DNA of 64,000 nucleotides, from contig NC_064614.1 in assembly GCF_023898315.1 (NCBI RefSeq), positions 504,076,109 to 504,140,108 on the forward strand. Reading direction: 5' to 3'. A program made the translations under genes and the position numbers. Source of the DNA: Schistocerca nitens (taxonomy: Eukaryota > Arthropoda > Insecta > Orthoptera > Acrididae). This document shows, piece by piece, positions 1 through 9,989 of the stretch (position 1 is its first letter; each line of letters opens with the position of its first letter). The notes under the pieces were generated by a model, which was given only the letters and a program-made list of their open reading frames with translations, searched no databases and was not told where the DNA came from.

Positions 1-216
1 TGCATCCGTGCGTCGCTGCGGTCCGGTCCCAGGTCGATGGGCACGTGCACCTTCCGCCGACCACTGGCGACAACCTCGATGTACTGTGGAGACCTCACGC
101 CCCACGTGTTGAGCAATTCGGCGGTACGTCCACCCGGCCTCCCGCATGCCCACTATACGCCCTCGCTCAAAGTCCGTCAACTGCACATACGGTTCACGTC
201 CACGCTGTCGCGGCAT
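1..216 (-). CDS. Tc1-like transposase, N-terminal part (partial at window edge)
   Basis: The frame opens with ATG at 216 and stays open for 72 codons to the window edge. The product begins MPRQRGREPYVQLTDFERG and continues with a helix-turn-helix-like stretch (VGMREAGWTYRRIAQHVG) typical of the N-terminal DNA-binding region of Tc1-like transposases. This region would bind the transposon inverted repeats; the catalytic DDE domain would follow outside the window. No stop or frameshift is visible in this part, so the copy may be younger than most other DNA transposons here, but intactness cannot be judged. Family assignment is by motif recognition only. Confidence 0.7.
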   Translation of the reverse strand, partial: MPRQRGREPYVQLTDFERGRIVGMREAGWTYRRIAQHVGREVSTVHRGCRQWSAEGARAHRPGTGPQRRTDA

Positions 217-460
217 GCTACCAGTGTTAAAGACTGCGATGGAGCTCCGTATGCCACGGCAAACTGGCTGACACTGACGGCGGCGGTGCACAAATGCTGC
301 GCAGCTAGCGCCGTTCGACGGCCAACACCGCGGTTCCTGGTGTCTCCGCTGTGCCGTGTGTGTGATCATTGCTTGTACAGCCCTCTCGCAGTGTCCGGAG
401 CAAGTATGGTGGGTCTGATACACCGGTGTCAATGTGTTCTTTTTCCCATTTCCAGGAGTG
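1..460 (-). mobile_element. Tc1-like DNA transposon, 5' part, cut by window edge
   Basis: On the minus strand this is the start of a Tc1/mariner-superfamily transposon. The outer end at 460 (cactcctggaaatgg when read on the minus strand) abuts a TA at 461-462, the usual target dinucleotide of this superfamily. A leader of about 240 bp precedes the transposase start at 216. The rest lies beyond the left edge, so the other inverted repeat cannot be seen. The segment is GC-rich compared with its surroundings. Confidence 0.7.
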
Positions 461-544
461 TATAAACACGACGCTTCACTGCCGAGCGTCAGACTATTAC
501 CCTTGACCTCGTACCTGACTGTTAGACAGTTTCATGCGAAATGC

Positions 545-741
545 ATTTTGAAACTTCCTGGCAGATTAAAACTGTGTGCCGCACCGAGATTCGAACTCCG
601 GACCTTTGCCTTTCGCGGGCAAGTGCTCTACCAACTGAGCTACCCAAGCACGACTCTCGGTCCGGCACACAGTTTTAATCTGCCAGGAAGTTTCATATCA
701 GCGCACACTTCGCTGCAGAGTGAAAATCTCATTCTGGAACA
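545..741 (-). repeat. Foldback repeat carrying a tRNA-like core
   Basis: Perfect 30-bp inverted repeats lie at 551-580 and 664-693. They flank a tRNA-like segment at 581-649 read on the minus strand. That segment has an A-box-like stretch (tagctcagttggtag), a B box (ggagttcgaatc) and an anticodon-arm-like hairpin (ttgcc/ggcaa), but no U33, so it is not a working tRNA gene. The right side continues into a tail to about 741 (cgctgcagagtgaaaatctc). I recognise this as a common orthopteran repeat; it may be transcribed by RNA polymerase III from the internal boxes. Confidence 0.75.
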
Positions 742-965
742 GATCTGTTAATGGCAGACACAATATTTTATGAACGCCTGCCTGATCATTTCTCTGGGTC
801 ACATCATATTCAAAAGTAAGATCTCCATACAGGAAATGGCTTGATAGAAATATCACGAGGAATATTTATTAAATATTGCAGTAAATTAAGAATAATTAGG
901 GCTGTGTAGAATTAACATTGAAAACGGAGCTTCTATTTTTCGTCCATGAGATTCTTCATCCAAAA

Positions 966-1190
966 CCAAGCGAGCTGAGGCAGCTGTTAGTATATTGGAC
1001 TCACATTTCGAAGGAAATCCATTTGCACCAACCAAGATTCTAATCTTGGATTTCCTAACTCAAACGTCGGATGGTTGCTTTCGAAAGGACACGCCCGGCT
1101 TCCTTTCCTATCCTATCCCTACCAGAGTCTATGCCTCTGATACACTTGTCATCGAAGGAACATTATACCCTGCCCTTTCTTCCACTCTTC
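966..1190 (+). mobile_element. Decayed SINE (tRNA-headed family D)
   Basis: The segment starts with a tRNA-like head (gcgagctgaggcagctgttagtatattggactcac) that keeps the spacing of an A box. It is followed by a body with ggatggttgctttcgaaagg and an end resembling ttgtcatcgaaggaacatta. The same order of blocks recurs at 43498-43725. Both copies are strongly diverged from the family I recall in insects, so the limits are approximate. Confidence 0.55.
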
Positions 1191-1840
1191 TTTCTTTATT
1201 TTACTCTTCAGCTGCTTCGAATTTTTGCATTATGACGTCTATACAGGGGGCTAATTTAATCACTCTTCCTCGCTAAGATACCAGATCAGGTGTGTAGGCA
1301 GTCAGGTGCGACAGAGAAACACCGTTAGTTTTAACTTACCTGCAACAAAGAAGTCAGAGGTAGAGATCGTTTTCAGGCAGTTCACGACTAGGAAACTGAA
1401 TTTAATTTCTTTGGTATGACGTAGAGTCGTATGGGCAAAATATCACAGCCTTACAGTTTGCAACGTAATTGAGGATAGATTTTTCTTTTTTTTAGTATAT
1501 GGACATTATGTATTTATTTATGTGATGAACAACATTATGACAGTCCTGATTACTATTTAAATCACGAACTTCACGAGAATGCACTCTGTAATAGCTGCTT
1601 CAGGTGTATACGTCAGTTAAACCTAGAAACACCAGTCCTGTCACGTCTAAGGACGGCCGCATGCAGCTCGTCGGGAGCACTGTCTGCAGCAGAACTAATA
1701 TGATAGACAGGTTAGCCCTCAGGAGTATGAACAAACGTTGGTTGTGTTCCTGGAAGGCACCGTTGTCTTCCAAAATGCCTGCAATAGAGTGTACTTAGGT
1801 ACTGGTTAGAGTGTCTCTGCCTCACTGTTGGAAAATCTAA
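1191..1840. other. No identifiable gene
   Basis: AT-rich sequence. The short open frame at 1604-1798 has no recognisable motif or family. I see no RNA gene or structured repeat here. Confidence 0.5.
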
Positions 1841-2036
1841 GCCGGCCGGTGTGGCCGTGCGGTTCTAGGCGCTTCAGTCTGGAACCGCGTGACCGCTATG
1901 GTCGCAGGTTCGAATCCTGCCTCGGGCATGGATGTGTGTGATGTCCTTAGGTTAGTTGGGTTTAAGTAATTCTAAGTTCTAGGGGACTGATGACCATAGA
2001 TGTTAAGTCCCATAGTGCTCAGAGCCATTTGAACCA
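1841..2036 (+). mobile_element. SINE family A, copy 1 (full length)
   Basis: A tRNA-derived SINE of about 196 bp. The head has an A box (gtggccgtgcggttctaggc), a long variable arm like that of class II tRNAs (gaccgctatggtcg) and a perfect B box (ggttcgaatcc). The body carries ggatgtgtgtgatgtcc and ggggactgatgacc, and the 3' end is gagccatttgaacca. No clear target-site duplication is visible. It is non-coding and depends on a partner LINE for mobility. Confidence 0.9.
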
Positions 2037-2075
2037 ATAACTTGACAAATAATTTTACAAGAGCGATGTGTAAAC

Positions 2076-2470
2076 ACTGAAAGAGAAAAAATCGCAACAT
2101 CAAGAAATAATTAATGCAGAGTAATGAAATTTGTAGAATACGTATGTCTAGGTAACAAATCCAAGAGATTAACATTCAAGATCTTAGGTTAACGTAAGTG
2201 TGAGGTAAGCCACTACAAATGTGAAATGATGGTACATTAATAACCGGTGTCACCGCCAAAACGTTGAATGCAAGCATACATACGTGCATGCATTTTATTG
2301 TATGGATGCCAAATGTCAGTTTGTGTGATAGAGTTCCATGACTGTAGCACTATATCGTACGTGTTACGCAAAGGTAATACAGTTTCAATGGATTTACAGG
2401 ATTCCGTAGTTTTGTGACGTTCCAAATCGTTCAGAACAGCACTTCAGTCTCGTAGGTAGTAAGAAATGTC
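2076..2470 (-). mobile_element. Tc1-like transposon remnant, 3' part
   Basis: The left edge (gaaagagaaaaaatcgcaac) resembles the terminal repeat of Tc1-like elements I recognise in orthopterans. It is followed inward by the transposase C-terminus. The 5' half is missing and no opposite inverted repeat was found. Confidence 0.55.
2237..2425 (-). pseudogene. Tc1-like transposase C-terminal fragment
   Basis: The 62-residue frame ends in MHARMYACIQRFGGDTGY followed by a stop. This matches the usual Tc1-like C-terminus (a CIQ..GG..xY tail). Upstream it has VLQSWNSITQTDIW, the helix that normally follows the last catalytic acidic residue. The catalytic D, D and E residues are absent because only the final part of the gene remains. 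It is a dead fragment. Confidence 0.65.
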
Positions 2471-4720
2471 ACTACTCGATTGACATCGAAAGCTGACATA
2501 CGTGTTACTGAGCTCATCAACAACCAACACACTACCAGTATATCTATACAAAGTTCAAAGATATACTGGTGAATAAACGATGATTCTGTCGACAAGAATG
2601 AACGACACCCTTTGTTTCGAAAGGTCAGTAATTTCGATTAGGTTGTCTACTACGCTTCTGGGCTCAATATCGGAGGGACGCCGCACGTTAAAGGAAGGTC
2701 TATAACAACCTGTAAGTTACAATCATATTTGAATTAATCACTTTGCTATCCTGGCTTATGGTTCATGTACAAGTATTCAGATGGTGTAAGAACGAAGAGA
2801 ATTGTATTTTTGGTACGCCATGGTCATCTTCACTCCAAGACGCTCTTTGAAATTTGCGTTAAGTTTCCTTCAGAACTACGCTAGATAAATCTTCTCGTGG
2901 AATTCGTACATAAACCTATCATTTTCGACGATATTGAATACATTGCGTGACAAGGCAAGTCAAGTGATAACATAAGATCTTTGGAGAACAAGCAGCTCTT
3001 ATATGAGCATACTAAGCATGTATTGTACCTCTGTGCAAAATGAGAGTGAGAAGAAAATTTATTAAACTTCATTTCTTTTCCAATCTGAAATTCTTCTAAG
3101 AGATTCCATGGTTGGTACTATTCGTAGTTAGGTTTCTTTTATACTGGTTATGATTGGTTCTCCGAAGACGCGTGAATTGCGGTAACTTTCCAGGAAGGCT
3201 GCCGCCGCAAAACTTCCTCTCACCCGCTCGCACAGTAATAGCTGCGTGGTTCGGCTGCTCACTGCTCCGCTACAGCCCTGCCCCTCCTCCTTAGCAACCG
3301 TACCTGTGATCACCCTGTCCTTGTACATAGGCGGCGGCCGCTTCCCCTATCACCTCAGTTCTCCTCCGACGTCATAACGTGATTTACCTGCTAGTAGACC
3401 ACGATCTGAAACTCTGTCTAAGCTTTGCTTTTGGCTCATATCATTGTAATATTAGATATTCATTTATTTCTGTACTAAATGTCTGATCGTGGCTTGCGTC
3501 TGCTACCGCTGCAATAAGCTGTAAGTGTGATTCAAACCTCCAGTACCACGCAATTTCAGGAAATGGTATGAAACATCTGGGCAATGGGATACGTAATAAA
3601 TACGCAGAAAAATGTTATGGCTCAGTCAGTCCCACAACTGTGGTTAATGTTAGTGTGAAGGAACAGTCTAAATTTCGAAGCTACGGTTAGTGAGACGAAT
3701 GAGATGTTGGGACGAAAATTAAACTTGTACGTGACTTCCAAAACAACCGAGTCTGTGGGTGCTTTACAATAATGGTAGTCAAGAAAATCACCGGCTACCC
3801 TTGCATTCTCGCATCTTCTGTGTACATGTAACTTTTCATATTTCTACGTTCATGATTGCAACAAAATAGTTCATGAAAATCGTTAATTCTATGATTCCTA
3901 CTGAAATATATTTCAAGGAATTTTGCTACCATCTACAGTTATTCAGTCAATTAAAATACTTCTGTATCGATGTTCTGAAATGTTACACTTTCTTGAATCA
4001 TGTCAACGTAAACAACAAACAAAACGGAGTGGCTGCAGCTAATTGTTAGTTCGTTCTAAATCTCATCGATTCAAACGGAAATTTCAAAGCCTGCTATATG
4101 TCGGTGTACTCGTGGTAATGATTAACAACGCATCTGTACTCGAGGAACAGTTAACGATATTAGTCGTTTCTTATGGTCCTTACTGGAACAGAAAAGTGGA
4201 AATTTTAGCGTTAAGCAAGTCAGAGTCACCTTTAGGTAAGAATTCGGGACATTTTCAGCTAAACGAGCCTTTTGAGTTCCTCCCTGTCTTCGATAATTGT
4301 ATACTAAGGCCGCAAACCACGGTCCGCGATCTACTTCGAAAAGACGCCTATACTTGAGACGTCGTTGTGATCTCTGGCAACAGCAGCAGTTTCAGCCAGA
4401 ACAAGAACTTCTAGAGACGTGCGGCTTTTGATTTTACTAAGGATGCAAGTTAAATCCGTGTTCTGTTGTAAGAAACTGAATGTACATAGATTTATTGCAA
4501 TTAAGCGACAACCGATAATGTTGAAGCAAAAATTATCCATCTCGCGAACAACATTTGCTACATTATTTTAATTTATGTCACTGTAATAGTTACGCTTGTA
4601 TCCATAGTGAAGAAATTGGCTTTATAATTATTAGAAGCAAATGAAGATAAATCATTGGTGTGTTTCATGATAGCACTGGAAAATGTGAAATTCTGAAGGA
4701 TCTATATTTACACGCATAAT
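2471..4720. other. No identifiable gene; one GC-rich patch
   Basis: Mostly AT-rich unique-looking DNA. A GC-rich patch at about 3170-3380 holds gacgtcat (similar to a CRE site) and cggcggccgc. It could be a regulatory patch or a repeat. The 104-residue frame at 4043-4357 has no recognisable motif and is probably chance. Confidence 0.4.
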
Positions 4721-4734
4721 CTACATCGCACAGT

Positions 4735-5035
4735 ACAGTGGTTGGTGGAAAATACATCGTCCCAATATAATCGATTTCTTCGTGTTCCATTTGTGTATTG
4801 TGCGAGGGAGTAATTTCAGACTATATGTCTCTGTACGTGCCCTAATCTCTCTTATCTCATTCTCATTGCCTTTATTAAGTAATGTAAGCTGCTTTGCTAC
4901 GCCGAGGATATCTACTTCCATGTTTCTCATTTTGGCAGTTGTTCTTGATGGGAATTCAGGAATATTTACTTCGTCTTCATTGGTGTAAGAGTTTCGGAAA
5001 AACGTGTTTAATAACTCCGGTTTAGTGACACTGTC
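4735..5035 (-). pseudogene. LINE fragment with internal deletion (linker joined to C-terminus)
   Basis: Read on the minus strand, the peptide contains the stretch that usually lies between endonuclease and RT in this LINE family (ELLNTFFRNSYTNEDEVNIP). It passes directly into a C-terminal tail (YSLKLLPRTIHKWN). The whole RT is missing, so this is a deletion derivative. It lies just beyond the 3' end of the larger LINE at 5036-7085 and happens to share its reading frame, giving one long hybrid open frame (4721-6070). Confidence 0.55.
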
Positions 5036-5049
5036 ATTTACATCTACAT

Positions 5050-6200
5050 CCATACTCCGCAAGCCACCTGACGGTGTGTGGCGGAGGGTACCTTGAGTAC
5101 CTCTATCTGTTCTCCCTTGTGTTCCAGTCTCGTATTGTTCGTGGAAAGAAGGATTGTCAGTATGCCTCTGTGTGGGCTCTAATCTCTCTGATTTTATCCT
5201 CATGGTCTCTTCGCGAGATATATGCGTAGGAGGAAGCAATATACTGCTTGACTCTTCGGTGAAGGTATGTTCTCGAAACGTCAACAAAAGCCCGTACCGA
5301 GCTACTGAGCGTCTCTCCTGCAGAGCCTTCCACTGGAGTTTATCTGTCATCTCCGTAACGCTTTCGCGATTACTAAATGATCCTGTAACGAAGCGCGCTG
5401 CTCTCCGTTGGATCTTCTTTATCTCTTCTATCAACCCTATGTGGTACGGATCCCACACTGCTGAGCAGTATTCAAGCAGTGGGCGAACAAGCGTACTGTA
5501 ACCTACTGCCTTTGTTTTCGGATTGCATTTCCTTAGGATTCTTCCAATGAATCTCAGTCTGGCATCTGCTTTACCGACGATCAACTTTATATGATCATTC
5601 CATTTTAAATCACTCCTAATGCTTACTCCCAGATAATTTATGGCATTAACTGCTTCCAGTTGCTGACCTGCTATGTTGTAGCTAAATGATAAGGGATCTT
5701 TCTTTCTACGTATTCGCAGCACATTACACTTGTCTACATTGAGATTCAATTGCCATTCCCTGCACCATGTGCCAATTCGCTGCAGATCCTCCTGCATTTC
5801 AGTACAATTTTCCATTGTTACAACCTCTCGATATACCACAGCATCATCCGCAAAAAGCCTCAGTGAACTTCTGATGTCATCCACAAGGTCATTTATGTAT
5901 ATTGTGAATAGCAAGGGTCCAACGACATTCCCCTGCTGCACACCTGAAATCACTCTTACTTCGGAAGACTTCTCTCCATTGAGAATGACATGCTGCGTTC
6001 TGTTATCTAGGAACTCTTCAATCCAATCACACAATTGGTGTGACAGTCCATATGCTCTTACTTTGTTCATTAAACGACTGTGGGGAACGCCTTGCGGAAG
6101 TCAAGAAACACGGCATCTACCTGGGAACCCGTGTCTATGGCCCTCTGAGTCTCGTCAGTGACTTCATCGTTGTTATCACGCCGTGAAGGTATTGATTGCG
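5050..6200 (-). pseudogene. LINE reverse transcriptase (palm and thumb)
   Basis: The enzyme would copy the LINE RNA into DNA at a nicked target. Visible motifs are the first catalytic aspartate region (VDAVFLDFRKAF, just before the open frame, about 6080-6115), SGVQQGNVVGPLLF (motif B), the active site LFADDAVVYR (motif C), LNLNVDKCNVLRI (motif D) and a thumb with NYLGVSI and LLEYCSAVWDPYH. The catalytic aspartates are kept, but the fingers are deleted and motif A is split by a break near 6070. The C-terminal part passes into the 3' region of the element. No functional protein is expected. Confidence 0.8.
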
Positions 6201-6222
6201 TCCTGCCACTGGTGTGCTTTAT

Positions 6223-7085
6223 CTATGACCAGAATCTCTTTGGGTTCTCTGCGAGATTCCGAGACAGAGTTTCTCTGTGGAAATTATTATAAGCATCTCG
6301 CATTGAACTACTCGCTATCTTTCGAGCTTCTGCAAAACTTAGCCAATCTAGGGGATTTTGCGTACTCTTAAATTTGGCATGCTTGTCCCGTTGCTGCTGC
6401 AACAGCGATCTGACCCGTTTTGTGTGCCATGGGGTATCGGTACCATCACTTATTAGTTTACGTGGCATACATCTCTCAACTGCCGTCGATAGTATCTCTT
6501 TGAAATCATTCCACATCTTTTCTACGCCTGCATGATGAGAACGGAAGGAGTGGAGACTGTCTCTTAAAGCGGTGTTAACAGAATTTTATCAGCTTTTTTT
6601 AATATATGTACTTTGCGTTCCTTTTTTTGTGGTTGTGAGTTATACCGTAGTCAGCCTAGCAGCAACTGCCTTGTGGTCGCTGATCCCTGTATGCGTCATG
6701 ATACTACCTATTTGTCCAGTATTATTTGTCGCTAAAAGGTCAAGTATGCTTTCGCAACCATTTACGCTTTGAGTGGACTTATGAACTAACTGTTCAAAAT
6801 AATTTTCTGAGAAAGCATTCAGCACAATTTCGGATGACGTTTTATGCCTGCCTCCGGCTTTAGACGTATAATTTTTCACCGACTATAATTTTATGATTGG
6901 GGTGCCTACTTGAAATGTGACTCAAGTTTTCTTTGAACCGTTAAGCAACTACATCTTCTGATTCGGGGATTCGGTAAAACGATCCAATTAATAGTTTAGT
7001 CCGACTGTCAAGTACGACCTCTACCCAAACTATTTCGCAGGAACTATCTACTTCAATTTCACTACGAGGTGCAGACAAGTTCTAA
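6223..7085 (-). pseudogene. LINE endonuclease and linker, broken
   Basis: Minus-strand pieces of an APE-type endonuclease are seen. One piece at about 7075-6940 (VWVEVVLDSRTKLLIGSFYR) has the conserved GSFYR strand. The piece at 6879-6640 has SILDLLATNN and GISDHKAV, the D and SDH active-site signatures. The linker at 6516-6223 (WNDFKEIL, then RFWS) is the usual bridge to the RT. The pieces lie in different frames, so the gene is dead. The enzyme would normally nick target DNA to prime reverse transcription. Confidence 0.7.
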
Positions 7086-7104
7086 GGCATCCGATTATTT
7101 TTCT

Positions 7105-7620
7105 AATTAACTACTCACCCGAAATCGATGAAACTGGCGTTACTTCTCGACATAATCGGCCTGCAGACGTACTCATTTTTCACAATGCTGACGCCATGAT
7201 TCCATGGGAGCGGCGAAGGCTTCTTTAGGAGTCTGTTTTGACCACTGGAAAATCGCTGAGGCAATATCAGCACGGCTGGTGAATGTGCGGCCACGGAGAG
7301 TGTCTTTCATTGTTGGAAAAAGCCAAAAGTCACTAGGAGCCAGGTCAGGTGAGTAGGGAGCATGAGAAATCACTTCAAAGTTGTTATCACGAAGAAACTG
7401 TTGCGTAACGTTAGCTCGATGTGCGGGTGCGTTGTCTTGGTGAAACAGCACACGCGCAGCCCGTCCCGGACGTTTTTGTTGCAGTGTAGGAAGGAATTTG
7501 TTCTTCAAAACATTTTCGTCGGGCTTTCTAACCACCTCGGTTTTCTTGTTCTGCGGTCTTTTGCCGTTTCGTTGGCGGCATCGCACTGTTACATGGGTTT
7601 AAGCAATGTTAGTTGTATCT
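7105..7620 (-). pseudogene. mariner-type transposase fragment (second and third catalytic Asp)
   Basis: The open frame at 7173-7586 contains FHQDNAPAH and, 34 residues later, YSPDLAPSDFWLFP. D34D spacing is the hallmark of true mariner transposases. The frame is followed by a WRQHCEK tail that continues out of frame. The first catalytic aspartate and the DNA-binding domain are missing, as are the inverted repeats. The protein would cut and paste the element; this copy is a fossil. Confidence 0.85.
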
Positions 7621-7740
7621 CGCAGCCATACTCCCTTCCTGACGCCACCACCACAATCCGGGATTTAATCTGTGTCCCCTACCTGTCTGCATCTACAGTA
7701 AAACCATGTTCATGCCCGTAATGTTTTCTGACTGTTTGCG

Positions 7741-7945
7741 TAACGTGTATCTCAGGCCAGGCGCTGGTGTTAGCCCGGTATTTATCTAGCTGGATGCGGG
7801 AAACCACCTGAAAACAAATTCAGCCACGCCACCTCACCAGCACCCGCCGTTAATCCTCGAGGCAGGCGGATTCGGCCTGGGGTAGACCCGACACCCCATA
7901 TCCCGGAAGCCGCGACTTAACGCGCTTGGGTATCCCGTCTCTAAT
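7741..7945 (+). repeat. Interspersed repeat, family E (diverged copy)
   Basis: A GC-rich repeat shares taatcc, ggcaggcggattc and a following gggaagc-like block with the copy at 14205-14665, in the same orientation. The ggcggattcg block resembles a pol III B box, so it could be a tRNA-derived SINE, but no clear A box is seen. Boundaries are approximate. Confidence 0.5.
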
Positions 7946-8510
7946 CGCTTCGATTTCCGTTAGTTGTTAATCGGTGTCTGTCAACATTACTGATGTACAC
8001 GATAAATCAGTGATAGCTGGAGACGACTACTACGGATAAGAGATGACAGGGTGGACCACAATCACAGGTCCCCGTCAGCTGGGTCACGCTCTCTGTTGAC
8101 GACTGCGTGTAACGGCGCTACCAGACAGCAGTCTTCGTTAATGCCTGGTACTTCAAATTCTCACTAGCCTACTCGTCTTGCTGTCGACCACGCCTGCCAC
8201 GGATTTGGCCTCGAATATTCTACAGATTTTTGTTGTGTTTGCAAGTTTCGCCTTTTGGTTTCCTCGATGGACTCTTCAGTATGTGAGATTCCACTCCCGA
8301 CAGGTGGCATTTCTAAATGTACTCTATCTGATAACTGTATTTGAAGTTTGAGTTAACTAATGTCGGCATGTCAGCGGTAAAAAATAGCATTATTATGTTT
8401 CATCGCACAAATTCATTCTTTGGATGCAACTTTTAAAATTACCTCATTCTTGTTCTAGCAAGGTGGCAGGACTGAACGTTGCACGCTTTTCATCTGTTTG
8501 CTTCGTGCTT
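7946..8510. other. No identifiable gene
   Basis: No open frame or repeat with recognisable features. The right part probably includes the untranslated leader of the decayed transposon whose coding remains begin near 8515. Confidence 0.4.
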
Positions 8511-8643
8511 AGTAATGCAGCACTTCACGACAGAACAGTTTGTTGGGATAGTGAAAACTTATTAAAAATGCACCAAATAAGTCAACAGTGACGAGACTGA
8601 TAGCTGAACTTGAGAAAACTGGTTCCGTTGTGAGCATTAAACC

Positions 8644-8733
8644 AAAAAAAGTCTTCAAAAGTGTGTGAAATCTTATGGCACTTAACTGCTTACGTCATCA
8701 GTCCCTAAGTTTACACATTATTAACCTTAAGGA

Positions 8734-8768
<35 letters not shown>

Positions 8769-8848
8769 GAATACTCAAACCTTCGCCGGGACCAGCCGCG
8801 CAGTCCATGACTGTAGCGGCTAGACCGCTTGGCTAATCCCGCGCGGCG
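8644..8848 (-). mobile_element. SINE family B inserted in transposase relic
   Basis: Flanked by the 10-bp direct repeat gcattaaacc at 8634-8643 and 8849-8858, a target-site duplication. On the minus strand the head is tRNA-like (gcgggattagccaagcggtc as A box region; gaaggtttgagta as degraded B box). The body shares gggactgatgac and gttaagtgccata with SINE family A. It contains an AC microsatellite at about 8737-8766. Confidence 0.9.
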
Positions 8849-9349
8849 GCATTAAACCCTCCGAGAGTCCTTGTGTTTGTCATTCTGCGGAAAAGATCGC
8901 CATCGTGAGTGATAATGTTGCTGATGGAATGTATCCGTCGACGTTCACAATAATTTGATATTTCCAGATACAGCAAGCCACGAATTTTGAAAGAAGATCT
9001 GCACCTTCTCGCCTCTGGAGAAAATCCAACTGACACAAAAGTTTAAGCCGAAAGGTCACAAACTCCAAGAATTTCCTCATTGGGGGCTTGCGAACTAAAG
9101 AGCAGACAATAATATCATCAAGACAATAATATTCACTAATGGTGCACAATTTCTGTTGATGGCTTCGTGAACAGGACTGCAGGTTTTGGGACATAGAAAA
9201 CTCTCGAGGAATTACTAAGGAGACTATACAGCTACAACGAGCAATTGTATAGTTTGGCATTTGGTCTGAGGACGTAATTTGGCCGTACTCTTTCCAAAAT
9301 AACGTCAGAAACGAATTAAAAGTGTACGACGAACGATACCACCGTATGG

Positions 9350-9548
9350 CTTGGTTCAAATGGCTCTGAGCACTATGGGACTTAACATCTGAGGTCATCA
9401 GTCCCCTAGCGCTTAGAACTACTTAAACCTAACTAACCTAAGGACATCACACACATCCATGCCGGAGGCAGGATTCGAACCTGCGACCGTAGCGGTAGCG
9501 CGGTTCCAGACTAAAGCGCCTAGAACCGCTCGGCCACACTGGCCGGCC
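9350..9548 (-). mobile_element. SINE family A inserted in transposase relic
   Basis: Flanked by the 12-bp direct repeat accaccgtatgg at 9338-9349 and 9549-9560. Full-length copy with perfect B box (gattcgaacc on the plus strand) and A box. It splits the transposase relic between the VYDERYHRM and ERECF parts. Confidence 0.95.
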
Positions 9549-9989
9549 ACCACCGTATGGAAAGAGAGTGTTTCTGCTATGAACCGTATTGCATGAATAT
9601 TGAAGAGTTTCAGTTACGGTAAGATGACGCATCCTGTCGCACATGGTTTGCAACAATGAACTTGTTACGAGAGAATTTCCCTGGCCGGGTGATTTCTTGT
9701 AACAGTGAACTGAATTGACCACCCAGATCTTGTGTTTTCACACCATGTGATTTCTTTCCGTGGGAGCATTTGAAAACTCATTCGCACGCCAACAAACGGC
9801 GATGAAGTCCTAAGTTCAAAGTCGACACTCAGCATGTAATTACAGAACTACTGATGCAAGTAAGACGAATAGTTACGGAACGTTTCTGCGAAGGAATGAG
9901 AATGTGCCTGCGAAGTCGTGGAGAGCATATGGGCAATATATACCGAACATAACCGTAGGTAGAATACGTGACAATTCTCTTTTTCTTCC

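Larger units (their letters stand above)
5036..7085 (-). mobile_element. Non-LTR retrotransposon (Jockey-like group), 5'-truncated and internally deleted
   Basis: Order on the minus strand: APE-type endonuclease remains (7085 to 6640), linker (6516 to 6223), RT palm and thumb (about 6170 to 5100), 3' end with a short tacatc repeat at 5040-5052. Sequence encoding the RT fingers is missing between about 6223 and 6170. Frameshifts break the endonuclease. The copy cannot move on its own. Confidence 0.8.
8515..9960 (+). pseudogene. Decayed mariner-superfamily transposase split by two SINEs
   Basis: Translating around stops shows a transposase in order. The N-terminus is MQHFTTEQFVGIVKTY (8515) and a helix-turn-helix part is STVTRLIAELEKTGSV (about 8580). 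After the first SINE come PRILKEDLHLLASGENPTDT and SVDGFVNRTAGFGT (catalytic block 1 region). After the second SINE come ERECF, NLLRENFPGRVIS, FTPCDFFPWEHLK (last catalytic block) and a MRMCLRSRGEHM tail. Many stops and frameshifts remain even after removing the SINEs. Each SINE is bounded by its own target duplication, so the gene was probably already a fossil when hit. Inverted repeats were not located. Confidence 0.7.

Noticed and set aside
581..649. tRNA gene on the minus strand
   Set aside because: It has A and B boxes but lacks U33, has poor acceptor pairing, and sits between transposon-like inverted repeats; treated as a repeat core.
4043..4357. 104-codon plus-strand open frame as a gene
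   Set aside because: No recognisable domain, and frames of this length are expected by chance in 64 kb of AT-rich DNA.
8737..8766. CRISPR-like or other short-repeat array
   Set aside because: It is a plain AC microsatellite within a SINE. No spaced repeats of CRISPR type occur anywhere in the window, and the DNA is from an animal.
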